DNA from: Polyangiaceae bacterium
GTDB lineage: Bacteria > Myxococcota > Polyangia > Polyangiales > Polyangiaceae
Reading direction: 5' to 3'
Assembly (NCBI GenBank): GCA_025936205.1
Contig: JAICTU010000065.1
Span: 1-25,113, forward strand
Length of the DNA: 25,113 nucleotides
In this document: in pieces, positions 14,152-25,077 of the stretch
Position numbering within the stretch: position 1 is the first letter of the stretch
How the letters are laid out: each line of letters opens with the position of its first letter
Made by a program: the position numbers and the translations under genes
The notes under the pieces: generated by a model
The model's database searches: none
What the model was told of the DNA's origin: nothing
The model's input: the letters and a program-made list of their open reading frames with translations, nothing else

Positions 14152-14598
14152 CTAGAATCCGAGCGGCAGCTCGGCGAACAAGCCGGCAGCGGTCAGCGCC
14201 AGCGCTCCACAGGCGAGCAGCAGGCGTTGACCGCGAGCGCGCAGCTGTGCGCGCTCCTTGGGGTCCGCCACCGGTTCCATGCCGTCACCGCGATCCCGCA
14301 TGGCCTTCATCGCCATGAACGGGCAGGTCTGCAGCAGCGACTCGGAGACGCCGACCGTGGCCAGGAAGAATGGAGCCGCCAGCAGCCAGCGCCAGTGCGG
14401 TGCAACGCCTGCCTTGGCAAAGGCGATCGCCGCCGCCAGACTCACGCTGAAACACACGACGCCGAAGCGCAGCATCCGGCTCTGCCGGGAGGCGCACAGG
14501 TTGCCGCGGGGCATGCCCGCCGCCATCTGATCCGCCGTCCGCTGAGACTCCGGCGCCAGACCATCTGCAATTCCGGGGAGTGAATCGAGCCGTTCCAT
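14152..14598 (-). CDS. Small membrane protein of unknown function
   Basis: This 148-residue protein has three hydrophobic segments, at about residues 43-63, 69-85 and 126-145. A polar N-terminus contains NLCASRQSR, and a loop contains TCPFMAMKAMRDRGDG with a Cys-Pro. I do not recognise the family. ATG 14598 has AAGGGA close upstream, supporting the start. A possible -10 (TATTTA, minus strand) lies about 45 bp upstream. It is convergent with hemB. Confidence 0.75.
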   Translation of the reverse strand: MERLDSLPGIADGLAPESQRTADQMAAGMPRGNLCASRQSRMLRFGVVCFSVSLAAAIAFAKAGVAPHWRWLLAAPFFLATVGVSESLLQTCPFMAMKAMRDRGDGMEPVADPKERAQLRARGQRLLLACGALALTAAGLFAELPLGF

Positions 14599-14982
14599 GA
14601 GTCCCTTGCCGGTGAGGCCGAAACCGTCGGCGACGACCCTAAATATGGCACTCGGGAGGCCATTTCGCAGCCCCCTTTCGCGGGTGAAAGGCGGGGTAAT
14701 GCCAGGCTGTGCTCCGGAAGACAGAGCGCGTCAAAAGCGGGCGTTTTCATTGAAAAGTGGGCGCCAGGTGTTGCCATCGAGCGGTTACGCCCCATGTTCG
14801 CCGGAAGCCCTGCTCCGAGGGAGCTATCGGTGAGTCCCCTGTCGTTGCACCCGGAGTGGCTGTAGGGGCAGGGTTCCATTGCGACCCGGGCCGGAGCACG
14901 GCATCAGGGCAGGGCGTCGGGCGCGCGGCTTTGGTCGGGGCGGCGGGTCCGGCTGCCGGTATAGTCTCGCGGCGAGCGGTTC
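14599..14982. other. Divergent intergenic region with a stem-loop
   Basis: No gene is recognised on either strand in 384 bp. A strong hairpin lies at 14671-14696: CCTTTC/GAAAGG around GCGGGT, extended by four C-G pairs past a one-base bulge. A TATAGT (14960-14965) sits 17 bp before the carrier's ATG and could be a -10, but no -35 is at proper spacing. The region must carry promoters for both flanking genes. Confidence 0.45.
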
Positions 14983-17757
14983 ATGCGTTCTCTTTTGGGT
15001 CGGCTGGTAGACGTTCGAGAAGGCGAGGGACGGCCCGCATTCCAGGCCGCGCTCACGCTCTTTCTGCTCATTGGCGGCCATACCGTGCTCGAAACCACGA
15101 GGGACGCGCTGTTTCTGCAGAAGCTGGCGCCGTCGCGGCTGACGCTCGTCTACGTGCTCACGGCCGCTCTGGCGCTGCTCGCGGCGCCGCTCTGTACGGC
15201 CCTGGCACGCCGTTTCGGGCGGCGCAACGCGCTGGTCTCGCTGCTGCTGCTGGCTGCGTACGGCACGGCGTTGTTCAACGTGCAGCCGCTGGGCGCGCCC
15301 GGCGTGTTCGCACTGTACGCCTGGAGCGCGCTGCTCGGCACGGTGCTGGTCCTGCAGTTCTGGCTGTTTGCGAGCGAGCTGCTGACCGTGGCGCAGGGCA
15401 AGCGCCTGTACGGGCCCATCGCCGCGGGGGGTGTGCTCGGAGCCGTGGTCGGAGCGAGCTCCGCGGCAGGGCTCTTGATGCGCGTGCGCGTGCCCAATCT
15501 GCTGCTGTTCGGTGCCGCATGCTTTCTGGCGGCCGCGCTGGTCTTGACCACGGTCTGGACGGAGCCACTGCCAGTGGCCCGCGCGGCGGCCAGTACGGGC
15601 CGCCGCGGCTGGCGCGGGGTGTGGCAGAGCGCGGTCGATCTGTTCGTGGAGCAGCCCTATGTGCGGCGCTTGGCGGCGCTGGTGAGCCTGTCGAGCGCCG
15701 CGCTGCTGGCACTGGATTACCTGTTCAAGGCCAGCATCACCCAGCACGTGGCACCAGCTCAGCTCGGTTCGTTCTTCGCCACCTATTATGCGGCGCTGAA
15801 TGCGGCCTCGCTGCTGGCTCAGCTGTTCCTGTCGGGCTGGTTGATCCGCCGTCTCGGGGTGGTGCCTGCACTGGGAGTGCTGCCCGCGCTCCTGTTCGCG
15901 GGGGGCGGCGTGACGCTGTTCGCTGGTGTGACGCTGCTCTCGGTGATGGCACTGAAGGCGGCCGACGGCACCTTTCGCTACTCCGTGCACCGCGTGGCGA
16001 GCGAGCTGGCCGAGATGCCGCTTTCGCCGCGCGTACAGGAGCAGACCAAGGCCTTCGTCGACGGTCCGCTGCCGCGCGTCGCGCAGGCGCTCACAGCGGG
16101 CCTCTTGCTCGCGCTCACGGCGGCGGGGCTGGCCAGCGAGCGCGTGGTGGCCGGGATCGCCACGGCACTCTCGCTGGGCTGGTTGTGGGTCGTGCTCGGG
16201 CTGCGCGCACCGTACCTGGCGCGGCTGCGGGAAGCGCTGACCAAGCCCAGCTTCGACCTGCGCCGCTGGATCACCGAGCTCGACCTCGACTCGGTGGAAG
16301 CCGTGCTGGAAGCGCTCTCCAGCACCGAGCCGGCGCGCGTGATCGGTGCGCTGGATCTGCTGGAGGAGAAGCAGCGCGTACGGCTGATACCGGCGCTGGT
16401 GCTGTATCACCAGGACGAGGGCGTGGTGCTGCGCGCGCTCGAGATCTTCGGTGCGTCCGATCGCGATGACTGGCTGCCGCACTCGGAGCGCTTGCTCGCG
16501 CATGCCTCGCCGGCGGTGCGCGCGGCTGTGTTGCAGGCGCTCTCGCGCCGCGGCCAGCACGCCGCGCTGCAGCGCGCCGTCGACGACCCGAGCCCGCTCG
16601 TGCGCGCCTACGCGCTGTTCTGGATCTCGAGCCTGGAGCAAGTGGCAGAGCCGCTCGCCGATGGGCGCGTGCAGAGCTTGCTGGCCCTGGAGGGAGAGGC
16701 GGGGCAACAAGCGCAGCTAGCGCTGGCCAGCGCGGTGCGCGCTGCACCACACCCGCGCTGGACGGAGTTGCTGCTGGAGCTGGCGCGCCGGGACAGTCCG
16801 GTGTTCGAGCGCGTGGCGCAGGCCATGGCGGAGATCGCAGATCCGCGCTTCGTGCCGATCCTGGTGCCGCGGCTGGGCCTGCGCGAAGGCCGTGGGGCGG
16901 TGCGCGAGGCGCTGGTACGGCTCGGCGACGTGGCGCTCCAGGAGCTGGCGCGAGCCTTCGACGATCGGGAGACGCCCGAGCGCGTGCGCGCCCACATCCC
17001 GCGCACCGTGTCGCGCTTTCGTTCGCAGCCTGCCGCTGAGCTGCTGCTCGACTGGCTCGACAGCGATCGTCCGGGGGGGTTGCGCTACAAGGCCTTGCGC
17101 GGCCTCGGGCGCCTGGTGGCGGAGACCCGCGTGCGCGTCGATCGCGCGCGCATCGATCGCCAGGTCCGCCTGAACCTGATCGAATACTTGCGCATGCTGG
17201 CGATCCGGCAGCCGCTCGCCGCTCGGCCCCAGGCCACGCGCGGTGGCCGCAGCCTGAGGCTGCTGATCGGGCTGATCGACGACAAGCTGGAGCAGTCGCT
17301 GGAGCGCACCTTCCGGCTGCTGCAGATCCGTCACCGCCACGAGAACCTGCGCAGCGTCTACTTCGCCAGCCGGTCGCCGGAGCGAGTGCGGCGCGCGCAC
17401 GCCCTCGAGTTCCTGGACGTGCTGACCGCAACCCCGGCGGACAACAACACGCTCGGGCAGCAGGTGCGCCAGCTGGTGCTGCTGGTGGTCGATGACCTGT
17501 CCGCTCCCGAGCGGCTGGCGCGCGCGGCGGCATTCCTGCCGAACCACCCGGCGAGCTACTCGGCGGCGTTGGCCGCGCTGGTCTCGGATCACGACGAGTC
17601 GCTGGCGGCGTTTGCGGCGTACCACGCGCTGGAGGTGGGCTCGGCTGAGCTATCCGGCGCGGTGGAAGAAGCGCTGCGCGAGCGGCCGGCGCTGGCGCGC
17701 GCGGCGGGCACCACGGCCCTTTTCCCGCCGCTGGCTGGAGCCACCCATGCAAGCTGA
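14983..17757 (+). CDS. NTT/MFS-like membrane carrier fused to HEAT repeats
   Basis: This 924-residue protein has about 12 membrane helices in the first ~430 residues, then a long soluble helical-repeat domain. The membrane part (GGHTVLETTRDALFLQKL, LPGA-like loops, KRLYGPIAAGGVLGAVVGA) resembles the ATP/ADP-translocase (NTT/Npt) branch of the major facilitator superfamily. Relatives of this type occur in free-living bacteria. HEAT-like repeats follow from about 440 (PALVLYHQDEGVVLRALEIF, ASPAVRAAVLQALSRRG, and so on), probably cytoplasmic. The substrate is unknown; nucleotide exchange is not demonstrated for HEAT-fused members. Its 3' end overlaps the next gene by 11 bp, so the two are translationally coupled. 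ATG 14983 is the first sensible start; GGCGAG lies upstream. Confidence 0.88.
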   Translation: MRSLLGRLVDVREGEGRPAFQAALTLFLLIGGHTVLETTRDALFLQKLAPSRLTLVYVLTAALALLAAPLCTALARRFGRRNALVSLLLLAAYGTALFNVQPLGAPGVFALYAWSALLGTVLVLQFWLFASELLTVAQGKRLYGPIAAGGVLGAVVGASSAAGLLMRVRVPNLLLFGAACFLAAALVLTTVWTEPLPVARAAASTGRRGWRGVWQSAVDLFVEQPYVRRLAALVSLSSAALLALDYLFKASITQHVAPAQLGSFFATYYAALNAASLLAQLFLSGWLIRRLGVVPALGVLPALLFAGGGVTLFAGVTLLSVMALKAADGTFRYSVHRVASELAEMPLSPRVQEQTKAFVDGPLPRVAQALTAGLLLALTAAGLASERVVAGIATALSLGWLWVVLGLRAPYLARLREALTKPSFDLRRWITELDLDSVEAVLEALSSTEPARVIGALDLLEEKQRVRLIPALVLYHQDEGVVLRALEIFGASDRDDWLPHSERLLAHASPAVRAAVLQALSRRGQHAALQRAVDDPSPLVRAYALFWISSLEQVAEPLADGRVQSLLALEGEAGQQAQLALASAVRAAPHPRWTELLLELARRDSPVFERVAQAMAEIADPRFVPILVPRLGLREGRGAVREALVRLGDVALQELARAFDDRETPERVRAHIPRTVSRFRSQPAAELLLDWLDSDRPGGLRYKALRGLGRLVAETRVRVDRARIDRQVRLNLIEYLRMLAIRQPLAARPQATRGGRSLRLLIGLIDDKLEQSLERTFRLLQIRHRHENLRSVYFASRSPERVRRAHALEFLDVLTATPADNNTLGQQVRQLVLLVVDDLSAPERLARAAAFLPNHPASYSAALAALVSDHDESLAAFAAYHALEVGSAELSGAVEEALRERPALARAAGTTALFPPLAGATHAS

Positions 17758-18718
17758 GCCAGTCGGTCGTCAGACAGACCGCGATCGCGTCGAGCGCGAG
17801 CTGTTCCTGCGCACGACCATCGGCCGCGATCTCTTTGCGGGGACACCCCGCACCCCGGCTCTGCCCTCCGCCCGCGAGCTGGCCGAGTTGCTGCGCGATG
17901 TCGCGTTCGATGCCGGTGAGGTCATCTATCGCGAGGGCGACGCTGCGGATGAGATCTACTTCGTACGGCGGGGCAAGGTGGGCCTGTCGCGGGGCGGGGT
18001 GGTGCACGAGTTTGGGCCGGGCTCGGTGATCGGCATCCTCGACGTCGAGCAGGACAAGCCCCGGGCGCGTACGGCGACGGCCTTGACCGACGTGGAGCTG
18101 TTGTCGCTCAGCTCGGAGGAGCGGCTGGAGCTGCTGGAAGACAGCTTCGAGCACACGCGCTCCCTGATCCGGATGACAGCCACGCGCCTCGACGAGAGTT
18201 CGCGCTACGGCGGGGCCGAGATCGAGCTGGCGAGCACGCTGGCGCCCAAGCCAGAGGCGCTGCTGCTGATCGAGCGCGTGTTCACGCTGCGCGATACGCC
18301 CGCCTTCCGCAAGGCCAGCATCCAGGCGCTGGTCAGTCTGGCACCGAGCGCCGACGAGGTGCGGCTAGCGGCGGAGGAGTTGCTGTTCGAACGCGGCGAG
18401 GCGCGCGGCGTGTTGTTCGTGGTGGTGGCGGGCTGCCTGGAGCTCGATGGCAGCTCCCCGAGCGCCGAGGGTGGGCGCCATCGCTATGGCGCCGCCAGTC
18501 TGCTCGGCGGGGGCCCGTCCTTTGCCGAAGCGCTGGCGCGGCAGAGCGCACGCGCCGTCACGCCGGCGGTGGTGCTGCGCGTGCGCGAAGAGGACTTCTA
18601 CGACGTGATGGAGGACCACTTCGATCTCGCGCGCTCGGTGCTGAGCTTTCTCGCCTCCGAGACTGAGCGGCGCCTGGACGAGGCGGAGCGCGGTCCCAAC
18701 GGGCAGCAGCGCCGCTGA
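17747..18718 (+). CDS. Protein with two cyclic-nucleotide-binding-like domains
   Basis: The 323-residue cytoplasmic protein has a clear cNMP-binding fold at about 45-135: FDAGEVIYREGDAADEIYFVRRGKV, then FGPGSVIG and PRARTATALTDVELL. The phosphate cassette keeps the Arg (PRARTATA), but the usual Gly-Glu pair is Gly-Ser, so ligand binding is uncertain. A second, more degenerate copy spans about 205-305 (EELLFERGEARGVLFVVVAGCLEL, YGAASLLGGG). No DNA-binding domain is present. ATG 17747 lies inside the carrier's last codons (overlap 17747-17757). The coupling suggests it senses or regulates the carrier through the HEAT domain, which is inferred. Confidence 0.87.
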   Translation: MQAEPVGRQTDRDRVERELFLRTTIGRDLFAGTPRTPALPSARELAELLRDVAFDAGEVIYREGDAADEIYFVRRGKVGLSRGGVVHEFGPGSVIGILDVEQDKPRARTATALTDVELLSLSSEERLELLEDSFEHTRSLIRMTATRLDESSRYGGAEIELASTLAPKPEALLLIERVFTLRDTPAFRKASIQALVSLAPSADEVRLAAEELLFERGEARGVLFVVVAGCLELDGSSPSAEGGRHRYGAASLLGGGPSFAEALARQSARAVTPAVVLRVREEDFYDVMEDHFDLARSVLSFLASETERRLDEAERGPNGQQRR

Positions 18719-18749
18719 GTGCCCCGGATCGGGTCAGTTCTGGCGAGAG

Positions 18750-18953
18750 TTAGCAGGACTGCGCCGCGGCGCGGCAGATCGGGTCGAGATCGAGCGAGCG
18801 CAGGGCACCCACGGCGGCCTCCCATGCGCCTTGTGCGCACAGCCCGCGGATGCCGGCGTCCGCGTGCACCGCCAGAGCATGTTCCAGCAGCGCAGCGCGC
18901 ACGCGCTCGGCGAGCTCACGCCGGCGCGCCATTTCAGATATTTCGTGTTCCAT
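18750..18953 (-). CDS. Small helical protein of unknown function
   Basis: This 67-residue protein, starting MEHEISEMARRRELAERVR, is mostly predicted helix rich in Ala, Glu, Arg and Leu, with two cysteines in the second half and a C-terminal SC. AAAGAGG lies 4 nt before the ATG, a good ribosome site, which is why I prefer this frame to a longer overlapping one. It is divergent from the glycosyltransferase. No family is recognised. Confidence 0.65.
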   Translation of the reverse strand: MEHEISEMARRRELAERVRAALLEHALAVHADAGIRGLCAQGAWEAAVGALRSLDLDPICRAAAQSC

Positions 18954-19100
18954 CCTGCCTCTTTGTAGCAGAAGGGCGGGCGCCGATCGGGCGAAGGCGA
19001 TCCTCGCTGCAACACAGAGGCAATTTGACGCGCGGGAACCTGCAACGCTGATCGCGTGCGGCTAGACGGTGTGATTTGCCAGCATCACTGTCGATGCAGC

Positions 19101-20438
19101 ATGAACAACCGGTCGCAAAAGCTTCGCGTATTGCTGCTCGCCGATGACTGCAACCCCGAATGGCCGTCGTTGCCGGTCGTCGGTTACAAGGCGGCCCGCG
19201 CCATCGCGGACTACGCCGATGTGACCGTTGCGACCCATGTGCGCAATCGGCCACAGCTAGAACGCCACGGTTTCGGTCAAGCCAAGGTCGAATACATCGA
19301 CAACGAGTACGTTGCGCGCGGCATGTACAAGCTGAACACCTGGCTACGGGGCGGCAACCAGGTGGGTTGGACCACCCACATCGCCATGAACTACCCGTCG
19401 TACTTGTCGTTCGAGTGGGAGGTCTGGCGACGCTTTCGCAAGGAGCTGCAGCGGGGCGAGTTCGACGTCGTGCACCGGCTCACGCCGATGTCGCCGACCC
19501 TGCCGAGCCCGCTGGCGAGCGTGTGCCCGGTGCCGTTCGTGATCGGTCCGCTGAATGGCGGCTTGCCGTGGCCCGAGGAGTACGCGCCGGAGCGCGCGCG
19601 TGAGAAGGAGTGGCTGGTCAAGCTGCGCGACGCGCACCGCCTGCTGCCATTCTACAAGTCGACGTACGACAAGAGCGCCGTCATCCTCTCGGCCTTCGAG
19701 CACACGATGCGGGATCTGCCGCAGAGCGCTCGCGGGCGCATGGTCAACTTCCCCGAAGTGGGCGTGGACGGGGACCTGTTTCATCCCAATTCCAAGCGCG
19801 GGCAGCGCTCGCGCATGACGTTCCTGTTCGCAGGGCGCCTGGTGCCTTACAAGCTGCCTTCGCTCGTGGTCGACTGCTTCGCGCGCAGCGCGATCCTGCG
19901 CGGCCATCGTCTGCTGATCGTCGGTGACGGCCCCGAGCGCGAGACCATCGAGCGCAAGGTCAACGATGCGCGCCTCTGGAGCTCGGTGCAGGTGCTCGGT
20001 CAGCGCAGTCAGGCCGAGGTCGGAGACCTGATGCGCCAGAGCGACGTGTTCGTGTTCCCGTCGATCCGCGAGCTCGGGGCAGGGGTGGTCGCCGAGGCCA
20101 TGGCCAGCGGCTTGTGCGTGGCCGCGGTCGACTACGGCGGCCCGGCGGAGCTACTGGCGAACGGCCGCGGCGTGAAGGTGCCGCTGAGCGCGCAGCAGCC
20201 GATGACGCGCGACTTCACGATCGCCCTCGAACAGCTGGCCTCGGCGCCCGAGCAGGTGCGCGCGTATGGCGAGAAGGCGCGCAGCTATGCGCTCTCGATG
20301 CTGACCTGGGACGTGAAGGCTCAGTTCACGCTCGACCTTTACCAGCGCGCGCTGGACGGGCGCCCCCTGCCGCAAGCGCCGTTCGAGCCCGCCGAGCAGG
20401 GCCGCGAAAACGAAAGCGGCGTGATCAGGGCCGCGTAG
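19101..20438 (+). CDS. GT4-family glycosyltransferase
   Basis: The 445-residue enzyme has a GT-B fold: an N-terminal acceptor domain (RVLLLADDCNPEWP, VIGPLNGGLPWP) and a C-terminal nucleotide-sugar domain. The latter has TFLFAGRLVPYKLP, RLLIVGDGPERE, VQVLGQRSQAEV and the EX7E motif in SIRELGAGVVAEAMASG, all typical of family GT4 retaining transferases. Donor and acceptor are unknown; such enzymes build surface or lipid-linked glycans. ATG 19101 is preferred because the conserved N-terminus follows at once; a GTG at 19056 would add 15 unlikely residues. Neither has a good ribosome site. The stop codon TAG 20436-20438 lies in the first unit of a 15-bp tandem array. Confidence 0.9.
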   Translation: MNNRSQKLRVLLLADDCNPEWPSLPVVGYKAARAIADYADVTVATHVRNRPQLERHGFGQAKVEYIDNEYVARGMYKLNTWLRGGNQVGWTTHIAMNYPSYLSFEWEVWRRFRKELQRGEFDVVHRLTPMSPTLPSPLASVCPVPFVIGPLNGGLPWPEEYAPERAREKEWLVKLRDAHRLLPFYKSTYDKSAVILSAFEHTMRDLPQSARGRMVNFPEVGVDGDLFHPNSKRGQRSRMTFLFAGRLVPYKLPSLVVDCFARSAILRGHRLLIVGDGPERETIERKVNDARLWSSVQVLGQRSQAEVGDLMRQSDVFVFPSIRELGAGVVAEAMASGLCVAAVDYGGPAELLANGRGVKVPLSAQQPMTRDFTIALEQLASAPEQVRAYGEKARSYALSMLTWDVKAQFTLDLYQRALDGRPLPQAPFEPAEQGRENESGVIRAA

Positions 20439-20511
20439 GAAGAGGCCGCGTAGGAAGAGGCCGCGTAGGAAGAGGCCGCGTAGGAAGAGGCCGCGTAGGA
20501 AGAGGCCGCGT
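20429..20511 (+). repeat. 15-bp tandem repeat, about 5.5 copies, spanning a stop codon
   Basis: The unit ggccgcgtaggaaga repeats exactly at 20429, 20444, 20459, 20474 and 20489, with a partial unit at 20504-20511. The first copy contains the glycosyltransferase's TAG stop, and every copy repeats that TAG in the same frame. Gains or losses of whole units leave the protein end unchanged. There are no spacers between units, so it is not a CRISPR. Confidence 0.95.
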
Positions 20512-20595
20512 CAAGGATCCAGCCACCTCGTCTGTCGCCTCTGGACGCTCCGGATCGGCTCTGAAATACTCAGAGCTGATCCGTCCGAGGTGGGT

Positions 20596-21069
20596 ATGCG
20601 CGAGGAGATGGCGACCAGCATTCTGCTGCATCCAGAGCTTCTGGTCATGCTCTGGCTCCACACGGAGTTGGACCCTCCCGAGGCGCAGTGGTCCGCCGCT
20701 GTCCAGTCGCTGGTCCGCGAGCGCCGCGCACGCGGCTTGGGGCCGAATCAGCTGCGCTACATCGTCATCGCGGATGGCGGCTCGCCGAGCCCGGAGCAGC
20801 GCGCCGAGCTGTTTCGCGAAGTTCACGAAGGACAGCCGGTTCGGGTGGCGGCGCTCACGCTGGCCCTTTCGAATCCCGTGGTCCGGGGCATCGCGACCGC
20901 AATATCCTGGGTCAACCCGGGGCTCCGCTTCTTTCAACCGTCCCGATTTCACGACGCGCTGGCCTACCTCGATCTCGGTGACCAGCGCAGCGAGATCGAG
21001 CGCGAGTATCGGGCCATGAAAGAACGCCTGGGACGCCCCGTGCGCGTCTTCGACGAGATCAGCTTCTAG
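20596..21069 (+). CDS. STAS/SpoIIAA-like protein
   Basis: This 157-residue protein has the alternating strand/helix pattern of STAS-like domains: LLVMLWLHTE, a helix with RRARGLG, QLRYIVIADGGSPSPEQRAELF, VRVAALTLALSNPVVRGIATAISW, then FFQPSRFHDALAYL. I recall similar proteins as a common myxobacterial family without known function, perhaps adaptor or anti-sigma-antagonist-like. ATG 20596 is chosen because GAGG sits 5 nt before it; GTG 20590 and ATG 20608 are alternatives. It lies 157 bp after the glycosyltransferase, past the tandem repeat, and converges with the sulfite reductase operon. Confidence 0.72.
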   Translation: MREEMATSILLHPELLVMLWLHTELDPPEAQWSAAVQSLVRERRARGLGPNQLRYIVIADGGSPSPEQRAELFREVHEGQPVRVAALTLALSNPVVRGIATAISWVNPGLRFFQPSRFHDALAYLDLGDQRSEIEREYRAMKERLGRPVRVFDEISF

Positions 21070-21081
21070 CGCGGGCCGTTT

Positions 21082-21696
21082 TCAAGCGAGCTTGAGCAGG
21101 CGCTTCTTGGGCAGAACCAGGCTGCCGCCGAGCCGTTCGAGCAGCACATCCAGCGTGGGCGCGGACTCCGCCCGGATGCGCAGGGTCAGGGGCTCGCGCT
21201 CCGTGCCTTCGCGCACGATCTCCACGGGCTTTCGATACAACTCGGCCAGGAAGTGCTCGACGCTCTCGCGCAACGGGCCGTATCCCGCGTCCGTGTTGGG
21301 CGCCAGCAAGCGGTCCAGGAAGCGCAGGCGCAGCTCCCCGGTACCGAACTTGGGCGGCGCCTCGAAGCCGGGATCGTTCTCCAGCAAGCGGGCCGCCGTC
21401 AGGCAGCGCCGGAAGGCGTCCGCGAGCCGCTCGTGCGGCGGCGGCGGCACGCGCTTGCGGAAGTACAAGAGACCCGGGCGGCCCTCGCTGTCATCGAGAT
21501 AGTGGTCGGAGCCATGCCCGATCAGCGCCACGCGCGGCCCGTGCGGAACGTGGCTGTAGTCGGCCACGTCGATCACCTGCTCCGGTAGCACGCGCTCCTT
21601 GATCCAGCGGTGGAACACGCGCACCGAGCGATGTGGGTCGATGGCGAAGCCGCTCTGGGCGTAGAGCTTGAGTTGAATCCGATGCACTTCCATCAT
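21082..21696 (-). CDS. Conserved small protein linked to sulfite reductase
   Basis: The 204-residue protein (MMEVHRIQLKLYAQSG..., then FHRWIKERVLPEQVIDVADYSHVPHGPRVALIGHGSDHYLD) resembles proteins I have seen annotated as hypothetical beside nitrite/sulfite reductases. The length and mixed alpha/beta pattern suggest a soluble protein, and the HxxH-type histidines are notable. ATG 21696 (or 21693) has GGAAG 6 nt upstream. It follows the reductase stop by 14 bp on the same strand, so the two form an operon and probably share a pathway. Function is unknown. Confidence 0.82.
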   Translation of the reverse strand: MMEVHRIQLKLYAQSGFAIDPHRSVRVFHRWIKERVLPEQVIDVADYSHVPHGPRVALIGHGSDHYLDDSEGRPGLLYFRKRVPPPPHERLADAFRRCLTAARLLENDPGFEAPPKFGTGELRLRFLDRLLAPNTDAGYGPLRESVEHFLAELYRKPVEIVREGTEREPLTLRIRAESAPTLDVLLERLGGSLVLPKKRLLKLA

Positions 21697-21710
21697 GGCT
21701 GCTTCCGCGC

Positions 21711-24008
<2,298 letters not shown>

Positions 24009-24114
24009 GGCGGGAACTCCTCGAATTCGACGCTTTTTATAGATGCAATTTCCGATAAGGGAAGGAGTAAATCGGGCGTTTCGCCCCCACCCGGACCGAG
24101 ATTCGACGGTTTCG

Positions 24115-24972
24115 ATGACCCCTGGACACGAGCTCCGAGCGCGCGCCTCCCATCTCGGTTGTGATCTCGCCTACTGGGCTCGAGGTGACGGCCCTCCGGT
24201 CTTCTTCATCCAGGGAACGGGCCTGCACGGCAACGGTTGGCTGCCACAGGTCGACTCGCTGAGCGAGGACCACGCCTGCGTGTGGTTCGACAATCGCGGT
24301 ATGGGCCTGAGCCAGCCGCGGGGAAGCGCCGGCATCACGGTCGAGCAGCTGGCGAGCGATGCGCTGGCTGTCCTGGACGCGGCAGGCCGCCGGCAGGCTC
24401 ATGTCGTCGGCCACTCTCTCGGCGGCTGCATCGCGATCGAGCTCGCGCTCTCCAGGCCCGAGCGGGTCCGCAGCCTCTCCCTGCTCTGCACCTCTGCCGA
24501 TGGCAGAGGTCTCGTGCGCCTCGATGGTGAGGCGCTGTGGCGGGGGCTTCGCATGCAGTTCGGCCCTCTGTCCTCCCGCCGGCGCGCTTTTCTGGAGCTG
24601 GTCCTCACGCAGGCGGAGCAACGCGCGGGCGATGGCGATCGCATCGCGCGCGAGCTCGAGCCGCTCTTCGGACACGACCTGGCGCTGACACCTCCGATCG
24701 TCATGAAGCAGGTCCAGGCGATGCGCCGCTGGAACGCCCTCGGGCGCGCCGCCGCGCTGAAGAGCATCCCCACGCTCATCGTCGGCGCGGCGCAGGATCG
24801 GATCGCCCGGCCAGAGCTGGTGCGCGCGACGGCCGCGGCGATTCCCGGAGCAAAGCTGGTCGAGCTCCCCGACGCGGCGCACGGAGTCACCGTGAGAGCG
24901 CCGCGCGTGATCAACGACCTGCTGCGAGAGCACATTGCGCGCGTGGAACAGTGCGCGTCACTCGGGGAGTAG
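24115..24972 (+). CDS. Alpha/beta hydrolase
   Basis: The 285-residue protein has an alpha/beta hydrolase fold. Features are an oxyanion-type loop IQGTGLHGNGW, the CVWFDNRGMGLS strand, nucleophile elbow GHSLGG (S101), late acid in VGAAQDRIARP, and catalytic His in DAAHGVT. Substrate is unknown; esterase, lactonase or C-C hydrolase activity is possible. ATG 24115 precedes the conserved core. A start at 24043 would add 24 residues without family resemblance. Neither has a clear ribosome site. It is divergent from the sulfite reductase operon, with a 106-bp shared promoter region. Confidence 0.88.
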   Translation: MTPGHELRARASHLGCDLAYWARGDGPPVFFIQGTGLHGNGWLPQVDSLSEDHACVWFDNRGMGLSQPRGSAGITVEQLASDALAVLDAAGRRQAHVVGHSLGGCIAIELALSRPERVRSLSLLCTSADGRGLVRLDGEALWRGLRMQFGPLSSRRRAFLELVLTQAEQRAGDGDRIARELEPLFGHDLALTPPIVMKQVQAMRRWNALGRAAALKSIPTLIVGAAQDRIARPELVRATAAAIPGAKLVELPDAAHGVTVRAPRVINDLLREHIARVEQCASLGE

Positions 24973-25077
24973 AATGAGAGCGGGCGCTGTGCCGCGCCGC
25001 CCGGCGCGTAGCCCGCTCCTCGAACCCGCACAGACGAGCGCCGCCATACGCTGATACAAAACCCGGTGAGGGCCTGC

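Noticed and set aside
14641..14740. Riboswitch (cobalamin or cyclic-di-GMP type) near the stem-loop
   Set aside because: Short stretches such as GCGGGGTAATGCC look suggestive, but the conserved boxes and paired stems of neither class are present on either strand.
14824..18154. Very long minus-strand frames opposite the carrier and cNMP genes
   Set aside because: The products are Gln/Arg/Pro-rich and low in structure, and they lie opposite genes with clear domains.
20429..20511. CRISPR-like direct repeats
   Set aside because: The units are contiguous with no spacers, only 15 bp long, and no cas gene is present.
20425..20952. Minus-strand protein with TRPLP repeats
   Set aside because: It is the reverse reading of the tandem repeat plus the opposite strand of the STAS-like gene, which has better domain and ribosome-site support.
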